Positions 16,744-24,652 of a DNA stretch of 44,477 nucleotides are shown here, piece by piece. Origin of the DNA: Bacteroidota bacterium (lineage in GTDB: Bacteria; Bacteroidota; Bacteroidia; Cytophagales; Cyclobacteriaceae); the NCBI GenBank assembly GCA_016178785.1, contig JACOSO010000050.1, forward strand, positions 1 through 44,477, in the 5' to 3' direction. The first letter of the stretch is position 1, and every line of letters begins with the position of its first letter. The notes beneath the pieces are model-generated. The model saw nothing but the letters and a program-made list of their open reading frames with translations. It was not told the DNA's origin and searched no databases. Position numbers and translations under genes: made by a program.

Positions 16744-17080
16744 ATCGTGCGGTTTTAATTGACTTGACAGTAATCGCCAAAAGTTCATTCCCCTCGTTTA
16801 GCAGATTCTCGATTTCAACTTTGAAATCCGAATTAAAGTGAAGTAATAACTCAAGAAAATATACTGATTCATCTAATTCTTCCTCAACGATCTTTAGCTT
16901 ATTGATAAAGTCAGCTGTGGATTTGCCTCTTAGAGCAGCTCTGTAATTTGTTCCTGGTGAACTCGATGAACGAATCAGTTGATTGCAATACGCATTGTTG
17001 ATCGTATTCTTTGGTAGCTTTTGAATTAAAATTGCAACATCAATGGCAAACTTTTTGAAACGTGCTTTTAAATCTTGCAT
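16730..17080 (-). CDS. Four-helix bundle protein (S23/23S rRNA intervening sequence protein family)
   Basis: 116 residues predicted to be nearly all helical: FKKFAIDVAILIQKLPKNTI, CNQLIRSSSSPGTNYRAA, KSTADFINKLKIVEEELDES, VYFLELLLHF, VEIENLLNEGNELLAITVKS. The SSSSPGTNYRAALRGKS and KLKIVEEELDES stretches are the family signature. S23/bAvd-type proteins form small pentameric bundles; some are encoded inside 23S rRNA intervening sequences, related ones (Avd) assist diversity-generating retroelements, and most stand-alone copies have no known role. Here it sits between hisB and hisH, which are otherwise neighbours, flanked by inverted degenerate repeats that also carry its stop codon. It has no expected function in histidine synthesis and looks like an insertion. 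Confidence 0.88.
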   Translation of the reverse strand: MQDLKARFKKFAIDVAILIQKLPKNTINNAYCNQLIRSSSSPGTNYRAALRGKSTADFINKLKIVEEELDESVYFLELLLHFNSDFKVEIENLLNEGNELLAITVKSIKTARSRTS

Positions 17081-17138
17081 AAGTAAGTATATTATTTGCT
17101 TGATTTTGGTTTTGTTATCTAATTAAACACTTCGAATC

Positions 17139-17178
17139 TCCTATTCCTCGTACTCCGTACCTCTAACCTTGTACCTAC
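17139..17178 (-). repeat. Degenerate GGTACGAG-word repeat at the hisB-S23 junction
   Basis: On the minus strand it reads GTAGGTACAAGGTTAGAG then GTACGGAGTACGAGGAATAG. It carries the hisB stop codon at its 5' edge and lies opposite in orientation to the run at 16713-16743. Confidence 0.6.
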
Positions 17179-18287
17179 AAACTCCCTTTAGTACTTGGCA
17201 ACTGATCGCCATCTTTTCGTATGGCCATCCTTATCGCTTTTGCGAATGCCTTAAAAATGGCTTCTATCTTGTGATGCTCATTTGTTCCTTCGGCCTTAAT
17301 GTTCAGATTACATTTGGCAGCATCGCTGAATGACTTGAAGAAATGAAAAAACATTTCTGTTGGCATCTCTCCAATTTTTTCTCTCTTAAATTCAGCTTCC
17401 CAAACCAACCAAGGCCTTCCTCCAAAATCGATCGCTACCTGCGCAAGGCAGTCATCCATTGGTAAACAGAAACCATATCGCTCAATTCCTCTTTTATCTC
17501 CAAGTGCTTTCAGAAAAGCTTCGCCCAATGTGATTGCAGTGTCTTCGATAGTGTGATGTTCATCAATGTGTAAATCGCCTTTCGCATTTATTTGCAAATC
17601 AATATGTCCATGACGTGCAATTTGCTCGAGCATGTGATCAAAAAAACCGAGGCTAGTTTGTATTGAAGATTTTCCGCTGCCATCAAGATTAACTTCTGCA
17701 GTGATGTTGGTTTCGTTTGTCGATCGGATCACCTGAACCGTTCGTTTTGGTCTTAAGAATTCGAAGATATCCCTCCACGATAGGGTGATCAGTGAACAAT
17801 TCTCTGCGAGCGAACTTTCATCCAATTTTTCTTTGAGTGATTCATTGTTAAACAAGATTCCTTTTGCTCCTAAATTTTTAGCAAGCTGAATGTCTGTGAT
17901 TCTGTCTCCAATCACAAAAGAATTTTTTAAGTCATAATTGTTGGAGAAGTATTGAGTCAGCATTCCTACTCCAGGCTTACGCGTGGGTTTGTTTTCTCCA
18001 GCGAATGATTTATCGATATGAACAGCCTTGAATGTTATTCCTTCCCCCTCAAGGGTTTTGATCAACTTATTTTGAGCAGGCCAGAATGTTTCTTCAGGAA
18101 AACTTTTTGTGCCGAGGCCATCTTGATTGCTAACCATGACTAATTCATAGTCAGTTTCACAAGCAATTCTTCCGAGCCAGGTAAAAACTCCAGAAATAAA
18201 TTCCAACTTTTCCAGACTGTCAATCTGCTGGTCAGTTGGTTCTATTATCAACGTTCCGTCTCTATCAATGAATAATACTTTCCTCAT
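17175..18287 (-). CDS. hisB: Bifunctional histidinol-phosphatase / imidazoleglycerol-phosphate dehydratase
   Basis: 370 residues. Residues about 1-165 are the HAD-type histidinol phosphatase: [10 protein letters not shown] (nucleophile Asp), [10 protein letters not shown] and [16 protein letters not shown]. Residues about 175-370 are the dehydratase with its manganese motifs [34 protein letters not shown], and [17 protein letters not shown]. It does steps 6 and 8 of the pathway. It is coupled to hisC by an ATGA overlap. Its stop codon is embedded in the degenerate repeat that follows. Confidence 0.97.
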   Translation of the reverse strand: MRKVLFIDRDGTLIIEPTDQQIDSLEKLEFISGVFTWLGRIACETDYELVMVSNQDGLGTKSFPEETFWPAQNKLIKTLEGEGITFKAVHIDKSFAGENKPTRKPGVGMLTQYFSNNYDLKNSFVIGDRITDIQLAKNLGAKGILFNNESLKEKLDESSLAENCSLITLSWRDIFEFLRPKRTVQVIRSTNETNITAEVNLDGSGKSSIQTSLGFFDHMLEQIARHGHIDLQINAKGDLHIDEHHTIEDTAITLGEAFLKALGDKRGIERYGFCLPMDDCLAQVAIDFGGRPWLVWEAEFKREKIGEMPTEMFFHFFKSFSDAAKCNLNIKAEGTNEHHKIEAIFKAFAKAIRMAIRKDGDQLPSTKGSL

Positions 18288-19318
18288 AATTTATTTAATT
18301 CGTCAAATAGAATTTTATTTTCATTTGGAGTTCCAACTGTGATTCGTAGGCAATCATTGCAAAGTAATACGTTCGAGCGATCACGCACTACAATTCCTTT
18401 GACAATCAATTTTTGATAAACTTGTTTGGCAGCCGTTACTCTTGTCAAAATAAAATTAGCATCGGATGGATAAACATGTTCAACTATTTTAACGTTCGAA
18501 AGATCTTTTGCCAGCAATCTTCGTTGTTCGAGGATTTCATTTACTTGCTTGTTCTTGGTTTCAACGTGATCAAGGCGTTCTAAAGCAATGGCTTGTGTTG
18601 TCCCACTGATGTTATAAGGCGGTTTTATTTTATTTAGCACGGAAATGATTTCCATTGAAGCGAAGCACATCCCCAATCTCAAACTTGCAAGCCCCCATGC
18701 TTTTGAAAGTGTTTGAAGTACAACCAAATTCTTGAACTCAGTTAGTTTTGAAATAAAACTTTCTGAAGAAGTAAAGTCAATGTAAGCTTCATCAACAAGT
18801 ACGAGACCGTTAAATTTTTTCAATAAAGAGATAATTTTATCAGGTGACAATAGATTCCCTGAGGGGTTATTTGGGCTGCACAAGAAAATCAATTTTGTTT
18901 TGCTGGTAATAGCTTTTAAGGTTGCTTCAAGATCAATGTCGAACGAAGAATTTAAAGTGACTTTTCTCACACTTACATTGTTGATAGCGGCACTCACTGA
19001 ATACATTCCATAGGTAGGCTGAGGGATCAATACTTCATCTACGGCAGGTTCGCAAAAGGCGCGAAACAAAAGATCGATAACTTCATCACTTCCATTACCA
19101 ATAAATATCCTTTCTTCGTTGACTCTTTTTAAAGAAGCAATTTTCTCCTTTAATTTTCTTTGGTGCGGATCCGGATAACGATTGTACAGATCAGAATAAG
19201 GATTTTCGTTGGCATCTAAGAAGACGGAAGCCTCTCCTTCGAACTCATCGCGAGCGGATGAATAGGGATTTAGCTCCTTGATGTTCGGTCGAATTAATTT
19301 AGTTAAATCAAAGTCCAT
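18284..19318 (-). CDS. hisC: Histidinol-phosphate aminotransferase
   Basis: About 344 residues from the ATG at 19318 ([20 protein letters not shown]). An upstream in-frame ATG at 19348 would add ten residues encoded by the junction repeat, so I reject it. Fold-type I PLP enzyme: [46 protein letters not shown] and the PLP lysine in [30 protein letters not shown] closes the domain. It catalyses step 7, transamination of imidazole acetol phosphate. Confidence 0.97.
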   Translation of the reverse strand: MDFDLTKLIRPNIKELNPYSSARDEFEGEASVFLDANENPYSDLYNRYPDPHQRKLKEKIASLKRVNEERIFIGNGSDEVIDLLFRAFCEPAVDEVLIPQPTYGMYSVSAAINNVSVRKVTLNSSFDIDLEATLKAITSKTKLIFLCSPNNPSGNLLSPDKIISLLKKFNGLVLVDEAYIDFTSSESFISKLTEFKNLVVLQTLSKAWGLASLRLGMCFASMEIISVLNKIKPPYNISGTTQAIALERLDHVETKNKQVNEILEQRRLLAKDLSNVKIVEHVYPSDANFILTRVTAAKQVYQKLIVKGIVVRDRSNVLLCNDCLRITVGTPNENKILFDELNKL

Positions 19319-19332
19319 AGTCGATAAACAAT

Positions 19333-19379
19333 AATTTCTAATGCCCAATGCGTAAATACCTAATTTCTAATACCTAATT
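19333..19379 (-). repeat. Degenerate GGTATTAG/GGCATTAG-word repeat at the hisD-hisC junction
   Basis: On the minus strand: AATTAGGTATTAGAAATTAG, GTATTTACGCATTGGGCATT, AGAAATT. It is built from near copies of ATTAGGTATTAG and GCATTGGGCATTAG, resembles the run at 12977-13010, and includes the hisD stop codon and the last codons (IRY, stop) of hisD. Confidence 0.6.
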
Positions 19380-20635
19380 CGCACCGCTTCTGCATGCCCT
19401 TTCAATTCTTCTGCCTCAGCCATAATTTCAATTGTAGGCCCAAGATTTTTAATTCCTTCTTTTGATATTTTTTGAACAGTGATGTATTTCAAAAAACTTT
19501 CGAGTGATACGCCACCATAACTTTTTGCAAAACCATTTGTGGGGAGTGTATGATTTGTTCCTGACGCATAATCTCCAGCAGATTCAGGGGTGTATGCACC
19601 TAAGAAGATTGAACCTGCATTTGTAATTTTTTCTACAAGTTCATCGCAATCATTGGTGTTGATGATCAAGTGCTCGGGCGCGTAAAGATTTACAAATTCA
19701 ATGGCTTGTTCTTTGTCCAAAATTACAGCTTGACTATTGGCAAGCGCTTTTTGCGCAATTTCTCTACGCGGTAATTTCACCACCTGATTTTCGATTTCCA
19801 GAAGCATCCTATCAAGGGCCGATTGATCAGATGTAACTAAAACCACCTTACTGTCCTCACCGTGTTCTGCTTGCGAAAGAAGATCAGCAGCAATAAACGA
19901 TGGATTTGCATTTGCATCGGCAAGCACTAAAACTTCTGATGGCCCTGCTGGCATATCAATGGCGACTCCTTCCATAGAAACCAATTGCTTTGCCTTAGTT
20001 ACGAACTGATTGCCAGGCCCAAATATTTTATAAACTTTTGGAACGCTCTCGGTTCCATAAGCAAGCGCGGCAATGGCTTGTGCTCCGCCAACTTTAAAGA
20101 TTTGTTTTATACCTACGAGTTGTGCTGCAAACAAAATGGCAGGATTAATCTTTCCATTTTTTTCAGGTGGAGTGCAAAGAATCATGTCGTTACAGCTGGC
20201 AAGTTTCGCTGGAATACCCAACATCAACACGGTTGAAAATAGGGGAGCGCTGCCCCCGGGAATGTAAATACCTATTTTTTCGATCGCAGTTGTTTTTCTC
20301 CAACAAACTACACCTGGTATTGTTTCGATTTTTAGCAACTCTCTTTTTTGAGCAGCATGAAATTTCTCTATGTTCTTATAAGCAATTTCTATCGCGTTTT
20401 TTAATTCGATTGGTGTTTGGTCAATTGCATTATCAATTTCTGATTGCGATACTCGAAAGTCTGTCAACTGAGCCTTGTCAAATTGCAAGGTCAGCTCTCG
20501 CAATGCCGAATCCCCGGAAGTCTTTACGCGCGCCAAAATATTTTGTACTGAGCTTTCAAGAAAACCTGTTTGCAGTTGAGGTCGCTTGCACAGCTCATCC
20601 CAAATGCTTTTATCCGGCTTATTAAATATTTTCAT
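19367..20635 (-). CDS. hisD: Histidinol dehydrogenase
   Basis: 422 residues. The zinc enzyme signatures are present: ERLLSQAEH-type element as ADLLSQAEHGEDSKVVLV, substrate loop GPGNQFVTKAKQLVSMEGVA, MPAGPSEVLVLAD and the histidine in APEHLIINT; the C-terminal GTNHTLPTNGFAKSYGGVS is the conserved active-site segment. It performs the last two oxidations from histidinol to histidine. Its final three residues and stop are contributed by the junction repeat, so the natural C-terminus may have been altered by the repeat. Confidence 0.98.
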   Translation of the reverse strand: MKIFNKPDKSIWDELCKRPQLQTGFLESSVQNILARVKTSGDSALRELTLQFDKAQLTDFRVSQSEIDNAIDQTPIELKNAIEIAYKNIEKFHAAQKRELLKIETIPGVVCWRKTTAIEKIGIYIPGGSAPLFSTVLMLGIPAKLASCNDMILCTPPEKNGKINPAILFAAQLVGIKQIFKVGGAQAIAALAYGTESVPKVYKIFGPGNQFVTKAKQLVSMEGVAIDMPAGPSEVLVLADANANPSFIAADLLSQAEHGEDSKVVLVTSDQSALDRMLLEIENQVVKLPRREIAQKALANSQAVILDKEQAIEFVNLYAPEHLIINTNDCDELVEKITNAGSIFLGAYTPESAGDYASGTNHTLPTNGFAKSYGGVSLESFLKYITVQKISKEGIKNLGPTIEIMAEAEELKGHAEAVRIRY

Positions 20636-20670
20636 TTTTTAAATTCTTTCTTGATGTGGAGAAAACTCTT

Positions 20671-20690
20671 GCCAAGTGCCCAATGCCTAC
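20671..20690 (-). repeat. Short GGCATTGGGCA-word repeat at the hisG-hisD junction
   Basis: On the minus strand: GTAGGCATTGGGCACTTGGC, starting directly at the hisG stop. Words GGCATTGGGCA match those at 19333-19379. The remaining bases to the hisD ATG show nothing else. Confidence 0.4.
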
Positions 20691-21551
20691 TTAGACAATC
20701 ATTTTCTCAATCGGCACCACTAAAATTCCTTCAGCCCCCAGTGACTTTAACTGATTTATTTTTTTCCAGAAATCATTTTCATCAACCACCGAGTGCAATG
20801 AAGACCAGCCTTCTTTTTTAAGGGGAAGAATAGTTGGGCTTTTCATTCCAGGGATCACTTGCGTAATCCTTTCAATAGCGTCATTCGGGCAGTTCATCAA
20901 AATGTATTTGTTGTCCTTAGCGACTTGGACTGCCTGAATTCGGAATATAAGTTCGTCAAGAATCTCTTTTTTTTCCTTTTCAAGTTTCGGAGTAGCAATC
21001 AGTACGGCCTCTGAGTTCATAACTACTTCTGCTTCCTTTAAGCCATTGCTTTGAAGTGTGCTTCCGGAACTCACGATGTCACAGATTGCATCGGCCAAAC
21101 CAATGCCAGGGGCAATCTCAACGGAGCCGCTGATCTCGTGAATGCCTGCTTCGATTTTATTTTTTATTAAAAATCCTTTGACAATGTTAGGGTAGGAGGT
21201 CGCAATATTTTTTCCTTGCAGCCATTGCGCTCCAGAATATTTTTCCGAGCGAGGCACCGCAATCGACAACCTACATCTTGCAAACCCCAAAGGTCTGATC
21301 AGCTCATTTTGTTTTTGCTTTTCAGCAAAAACATTTTCACCTACAATTCCGACATCGGCAACTTTGTCTTCAACATATTGAGGTATATCATCATCGCGAA
21401 GGAAGAGAACCTCTACCGGAAAATTTTCAGACTGTGTCTTCAGCTGATCTTTACCATTGTTGAAATGAAGTCCGCTTTCCTTAAGAAGTTTGAGTGATTC
21501 CTCCTGGAGTCTTCCCGATTTCTGTATAGCGATTCGAAGTAGTGGGTTCAT
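20691..21551 (-). CDS. hisG: ATP phosphoribosyltransferase, long form
   Basis: 286 residues, so the long HisG that works without HisZ. Catalytic part: LRIAIQKSGRLQEESLKLL, DIPQYVEDKVADVGIVGEN, the PRPP-binding loop DAICDIVSSGSTLQSNGLKE, and the C-terminal ACT-like regulatory domain from about residue 210 (YILMNCPNDAIERITQVIPG to GAEGILVVPIEKMIV) that binds histidine for feedback inhibition. It is the first structural gene of the operon. Upstream lie an attenuator hairpin and a His-rich leader peptide. Confidence 0.98.
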   Translation of the reverse strand: MNPLLRIAIQKSGRLQEESLKLLKESGLHFNNGKDQLKTQSENFPVEVLFLRDDDIPQYVEDKVADVGIVGENVFAEKQKQNELIRPLGFARCRLSIAVPRSEKYSGAQWLQGKNIATSYPNIVKGFLIKNKIEAGIHEISGSVEIAPGIGLADAICDIVSSGSTLQSNGLKEAEVVMNSEAVLIATPKLEKEKKEILDELIFRIQAVQVAKDNKYILMNCPNDAIERITQVIPGMKSPTILPLKKEGWSSLHSVVDENDFWKKINQLKSLGAEGILVVPIEKMIV

Positions 21552-21625
21552 AGTATTTTTGATTACTTATTCTATTCTTTTCGTGTTCTTTATTCGTGTC
21601 AATTTCTGAGCTAAGTTAAGACCAA

Positions 21626-21657
21626 TAAAAAAGGCCTGCCTTTGTTGGCAAGCCTTT
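21626..21657 (-). terminator. his operon attenuator (Rho-independent terminator hairpin)
   Basis: On the minus strand AAAGGCTTGCC, loop AACAAA, GGCAGGCCTTT followed by a U run (TTTTTTAT). One G-U wobble in an 11-bp stem. It stands 75 bases before the hisG ATG and 29 bases after the leader peptide stop. Its 5' arm (21647-21654) can instead pair with GGCAGG at 21699-21704, giving an antiterminator. Confidence 0.9.
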
Positions 21658-21686
21658 CTGATTTCTTCAATTTCCTTTATCTAAAA

Positions 21687-21758
21687 TCAAAACAAAATCC
21701 TGCCGTACGTGCCAGTAGCATGATGGTGCAGGTGATGGATGTTTTGATTGAGTGTCAT
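21687..21758 (-). CDS. hisL: his operon leader peptide (23 residues, five His in six positions)
   Basis: ATG at 21758, TGA at 21687. The peptide begins MTLNQNIHHLHHHATGT and ends YGRILF. Residues 8, 9, 11, 12 and 13 are histidine. It is followed by a terminator hairpin before hisG, the classical layout of ribosome-mediated attenuation. The RNA CCTGC at 21728-21732 lies inside the His codon run and can pair with GCAGG of 21699-21704; a ribosome stalled at His codons would cover it and free the second arm to pair with the terminator's 5' arm. The peptide itself needs no function. It is too short for normal gene finders. Confidence 0.9.
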   Translation of the reverse strand: MTLNQNIHHLHHHATGTYGRILF

Positions 21759-21771
21759 TTTATTTAGTGCA

Positions 21772-21804
21772 CAAATGTAACTGCGTCATTTTGATTATTC
21801 CAAA
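21772..21804 (-). promoter_or_regulatory. Predicted his operon promoter
   Basis: On the minus strand TTTG (21804-21801) and TACATTTG (21779-21772) are separated by 21 bases, fitting the Bacteroidota -33/-7 pattern TTTG-N19-21-TAnnTTTG. Transcription would begin about 21765, just before the leader peptide ATG at 21758. Confidence 0.75.
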
Positions 21805-21851
21805 TCTTACAGCAATAATCTTTCATTTACCTTTACGCAAAAAGCAAACTA

Positions 21852-22889
21852 ATGTTAGGTCAAAGTAGAATTCTTCTTCTTTTCTTCGTAGCACTCTGCG
21901 CTTGTGAGGGCAAAGAAGCCCGATTGCATAAATTTCTTTTGAAAGGCAACATTGCCTCACGTGATAGAAACTGGGAGCAGGCCATGTACTATTATGGAGA
22001 AGCAATCAGGCTTGAGCCCTGTTATGCCGATGCGTGGAACAATCTCGGCACGGTTTATTTTCAGCAGCAGCGCTTTGAAAAAGCGATGGAGAATTACGAC
22101 AAGGCGTTGAACTGCCGCCCGAAATTCATTAATGCGTTGCTTAATCGCGCCAACACAAGCTATGAACTGAAAGAGTATTTCAGAGCGATAAATGATCTGG
22201 AAAAGGTAATCGAACTGAAGCCCGACACTTCTGTGACTTACTTTACGCTCGGCCTGACATACACCAGGATGCGCGAGTTCACTAAAGCACTTGATGCATT
22301 TGAGAGATCATCGAAATTGACAAGTGCCAAACAAGAGAATCAAAAAATTGAATTGGCCGTGAACCATGCCATTGTTCAGTACTATCTCAAGAATTTTGAC
22401 GAGGCAACGACTGAACTGCAGAAGGTGGCAAAGCAAAATGATCAGGAGCCAAACATTTACAATACCCTGTCATTAATTGAAACTGAACTTGGCCATTATG
22501 CTGAAGCGATGAATTTCATCAACGAAGCTATACGCCTTGATCCTTTGCAATCTTATTATGTCAATAACAGGGGATATATTTTTCTGCTGCAGGATGCCCT
22601 TATTAGCGCAGAAGCCGATATTAATTTCAGCATTGCCAAAGACCCCAACAACGCATGGGCTTATCGCAACAAAGGAATTTTTTATTTAAAGAAGAACGAT
22701 TTTGGTTCGGCTGAACGTTTATTAAAACAAGCGCTTGAAATGGACCCGTTTGTTGACAAAATTCATTTTTACCTCGGCATGGCCTACTTAAAGAATGGCA
22801 AGAAGGAATTGGCTTGCTCGTCATTTAAGAAGTCTGAAAAGCTAAATGACAAAATGATTACTCCTGATTTGCTGAAATCTTGCAAATGA
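21852..22889 (+). CDS. TPR-repeat lipoprotein
   Basis: 345 residues. Lipoprotein signal ILLLFFVALCAC with lipidated Cys18. From about residue 29 to the end there are eight or nine consecutive tetratricopeptide repeats, for instance NWEQAMYYYGEAIRLEPCYA, DAWNNLGTVYFQQQRFEKAM, AWAYRNKGIFYLKKNDFGSA and the last LKQALEMDPF. Such solenoids are protein-interaction scaffolds; as a lipoprotein it would act at the outer membrane inner face or the cell surface. It is divergent from the his operon, sharing its upstream region, and its stop overlaps the ATG of the NUDIX gene (ATGA), so the two are co-translated. No specific partner can be named. Confidence 0.85.
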   Translation: MLGQSRILLLFFVALCACEGKEARLHKFLLKGNIASRDRNWEQAMYYYGEAIRLEPCYADAWNNLGTVYFQQQRFEKAMENYDKALNCRPKFINALLNRANTSYELKEYFRAINDLEKVIELKPDTSVTYFTLGLTYTRMREFTKALDAFERSSKLTSAKQENQKIELAVNHAIVQYYLKNFDEATTELQKVAKQNDQEPNIYNTLSLIETELGHYAEAMNFINEAIRLDPLQSYYVNNRGYIFLLQDALISAEADINFSIAKDPNNAWAYRNKGIFYLKKNDFGSAERLLKQALEMDPFVDKIHFYLGMAYLKNGKKELACSSFKKSEKLNDKMITPDLLKSCK

Positions 22890-23536
22890 AATTATCTGAC
22901 CTAGCCGATCGATTGACTGAAAGGTTAAAACTCCCATTGCCGGGTAGCATCGCACATGAGCCTTTACGTGCAACTCCAATAGGTGAACTTCGGCCCAAAT
23001 TCGATCATAAGGTTCCAGCTAAACCCGGAAGTGTTTTGATTTTGCTCTACGAAGACAATGGACAAATTAAATTTCCCCTTACCAAACGTCCTGATTACAA
23101 CGGCACTCATGCTGGCCAGGTAAGTTTACCTGGTGGTAAAGCAGAACCGGGAGAGGATTTTATTCAAACTGCCTTACGCGAGACAGAAGAGGAAATTGGT
23201 GTTTCCAAAAGTGTTGTTAAGGTGATTGGAAGACTGAGCAATTTTTTTGTGATCCCCAGCAATTACATGATAACACCTGTTGTTGCCTATGCGGGATCAA
23301 AACCCGACTTTATTCGTCAGGAATCCGAAGTTGTAAAAATTCTGGAAGGAAATTTAAATAGCTTACTCTCATCTGATGCCATTCAGGTAAAAGAAATTAT
23401 AGCCGCAAAAACATATCGCCTGATGGCTCCGCATTTCTTTATCGAAAATGAAATTGTGTGGGGTGCCACTGCCATGATGTTGAATGAATTGAGGGTGGTA
23501 TTGCGTGAGCTTATAGCTACGAATCCGCTAGCATGA
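22886..23536 (+). CDS. NUDIX hydrolase, CoA pyrophosphatase type
   Basis: 216 residues from the ATG at 22886, which overlaps the preceding stop; a TTG two codons earlier is possible but unnecessary. The CoA-diphosphatase signature LTKRPDYNGTHAGQVSLPGG precedes the Nudix box GGKAEPGEDF...ALRETEEEIGV (metal-binding REtEEE glutamates present). Enzymes of this group hydrolyse CoA and its derivatives to 3',5'-ADP and phosphopantetheine. The C-terminal half, with MITPVVAYAGSKPDF and APHFFIENEIVWGATAMML, is typical of the YeaB-like subgroup. Cytosolic. Confidence 0.92.
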   Translation: MKLSDLADRLTERLKLPLPGSIAHEPLRATPIGELRPKFDHKVPAKPGSVLILLYEDNGQIKFPLTKRPDYNGTHAGQVSLPGGKAEPGEDFIQTALRETEEEIGVSKSVVKVIGRLSNFFVIPSNYMITPVVAYAGSKPDFIRQESEVVKILEGNLNSLLSSDAIQVKEIIAAKTYRLMAPHFFIENEIVWGATAMMLNELRVVLRELIATNPLA

Positions 23537-23560
23537 TAAAAAACGTATGTCTGGTTTATC

Positions 23561-24526
23561 ATGAAACTGATTTACCTGATTGCCTTTTTTACAATTCCCC
23601 TTACAGTCGTGGCGCAGCGAATCAGTAATACAGCGCTGTATCGTAACGTAAGTTCACCGAAATACTTCAGAATAAACTACGAAAACGATTATTTCTCGGC
23701 CACAGATATTTATTACACCCAAGGCATCAACCTGGAGCAGGTGCATCCCAAAATCAAAGGATTTCTCACCTCAAAACTATTGATTCGATCAGGGGTGAGT
23801 GAGACTAAATTTGGAATCGCGTTAGAGCACGAAGGATTTACACCTACCAGCATCTCAAATTCTGAGATTCTGTATGGCGACAGGCCTTTCGCTGCTTGCC
23901 TGTTTTTAAAGACTTTCGCGATGGTAAATGATTCCGCCCGAAAAGAGCGACTTTCATCCACATTCAGTGCAGGTGTAATAGGGCCTGCCGCTGGCGGGAA
24001 AGAAATGCAAGAATCAATTCACCATTGGGTTAATGCCAAGCAGCCGCAGGGTTGGCAAAACCAGATACAAAATGATGTTATCCTCAACTACCAGGTGGAA
24101 TATGAACGCGGCCTAATTACCTTAGGAAATAACTTTTCATTTTCAGGAAAGGTGGGTGCCCGCGCTGGCTCATTCAGCACAAAGGCCACTGCGGGCAGCA
24201 TTTTAATGATTGGCTATTTTGACAATCCTTTCACTAACTTTTTGAAACAAAAAAAGAAAACACAAATCCACCTCTATGCCGAACCACTGCTAAACCTCGT
24301 AGTTCACGATGCAACTTTACAGGGAGGCTTATTTAATAAGACCAATCCATACACCATTTCCTCTTCTGATATTAATCGATTTGTCTTTCAGGGAAATGCT
24401 GGTATTGTTATTAAGATCAATGCAATTCAATTCGAATATTTTCAATCTTACCTTACCAAAGAATTTAAGACTGGTGACACCCATATCTGGGGCGGAATCC
24501 GGATTGGATGGTATCTGAAGAAGTAA
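23561..24526 (+). CDS. LpxR-family outer membrane lipid A deacylase
   Basis: 321 residues with signal peptide MKLIYLIAFFTIPLTVVAQ. It fits the DUF2219/LpxR beta-barrel pattern: FRINYENDYFSATDIYYTQG (Asn-Asp and Thr positions matching active-site residues of the family), YGDRPFAACLFLKT, GVIGPAAGGKEMQESIHHWV (candidate catalytic His), GWQNQIQNDVILNYQVEYER, and closing strands with aromatic ends (IRIGWYLKK). LpxR removes the 3'-acyloxyacyl chain from lipid A in the outer membrane, calcium-dependent. Family assignment is firm; activity is inferred. It follows the NUDIX gene by 24 bases. Confidence 0.85.
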   Translation: MKLIYLIAFFTIPLTVVAQRISNTALYRNVSSPKYFRINYENDYFSATDIYYTQGINLEQVHPKIKGFLTSKLLIRSGVSETKFGIALEHEGFTPTSISNSEILYGDRPFAACLFLKTFAMVNDSARKERLSSTFSAGVIGPAAGGKEMQESIHHWVNAKQPQGWQNQIQNDVILNYQVEYERGLITLGNNFSFSGKVGARAGSFSTKATAGSILMIGYFDNPFTNFLKQKKKTQIHLYAEPLLNLVVHDATLQGGLFNKTNPYTISSSDINRFVFQGNAGIVIKINAIQFEYFQSYLTKEFKTGDTHIWGGIRIGWYLKK

Positions 24527-24606
24527 GCTCATAGGTTTTCATTTTTTCTTAATAAGAATTTCGAAGAATAATTACGTTAATCCCTTTAACTCTTCCAATC
24601 CAACCT

Positions 24607-24614
24607 TATTTTTG
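24607..24614 (+). promoter_or_regulatory. Candidate -7 box TATTTTTG for tex
   Basis: It matches TAnnTTTG and lies 38 bases before the tex ATG. No clear TTTG at -33; CTTTAA at about 24584 is the nearest. The intergenic region (24527-24652) is otherwise AT-rich without other signals. Confidence 0.4.
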
Positions 24615-24652
24615 CCTCTCATTTTTTAAACTTTATTTATACTCATTCATCA

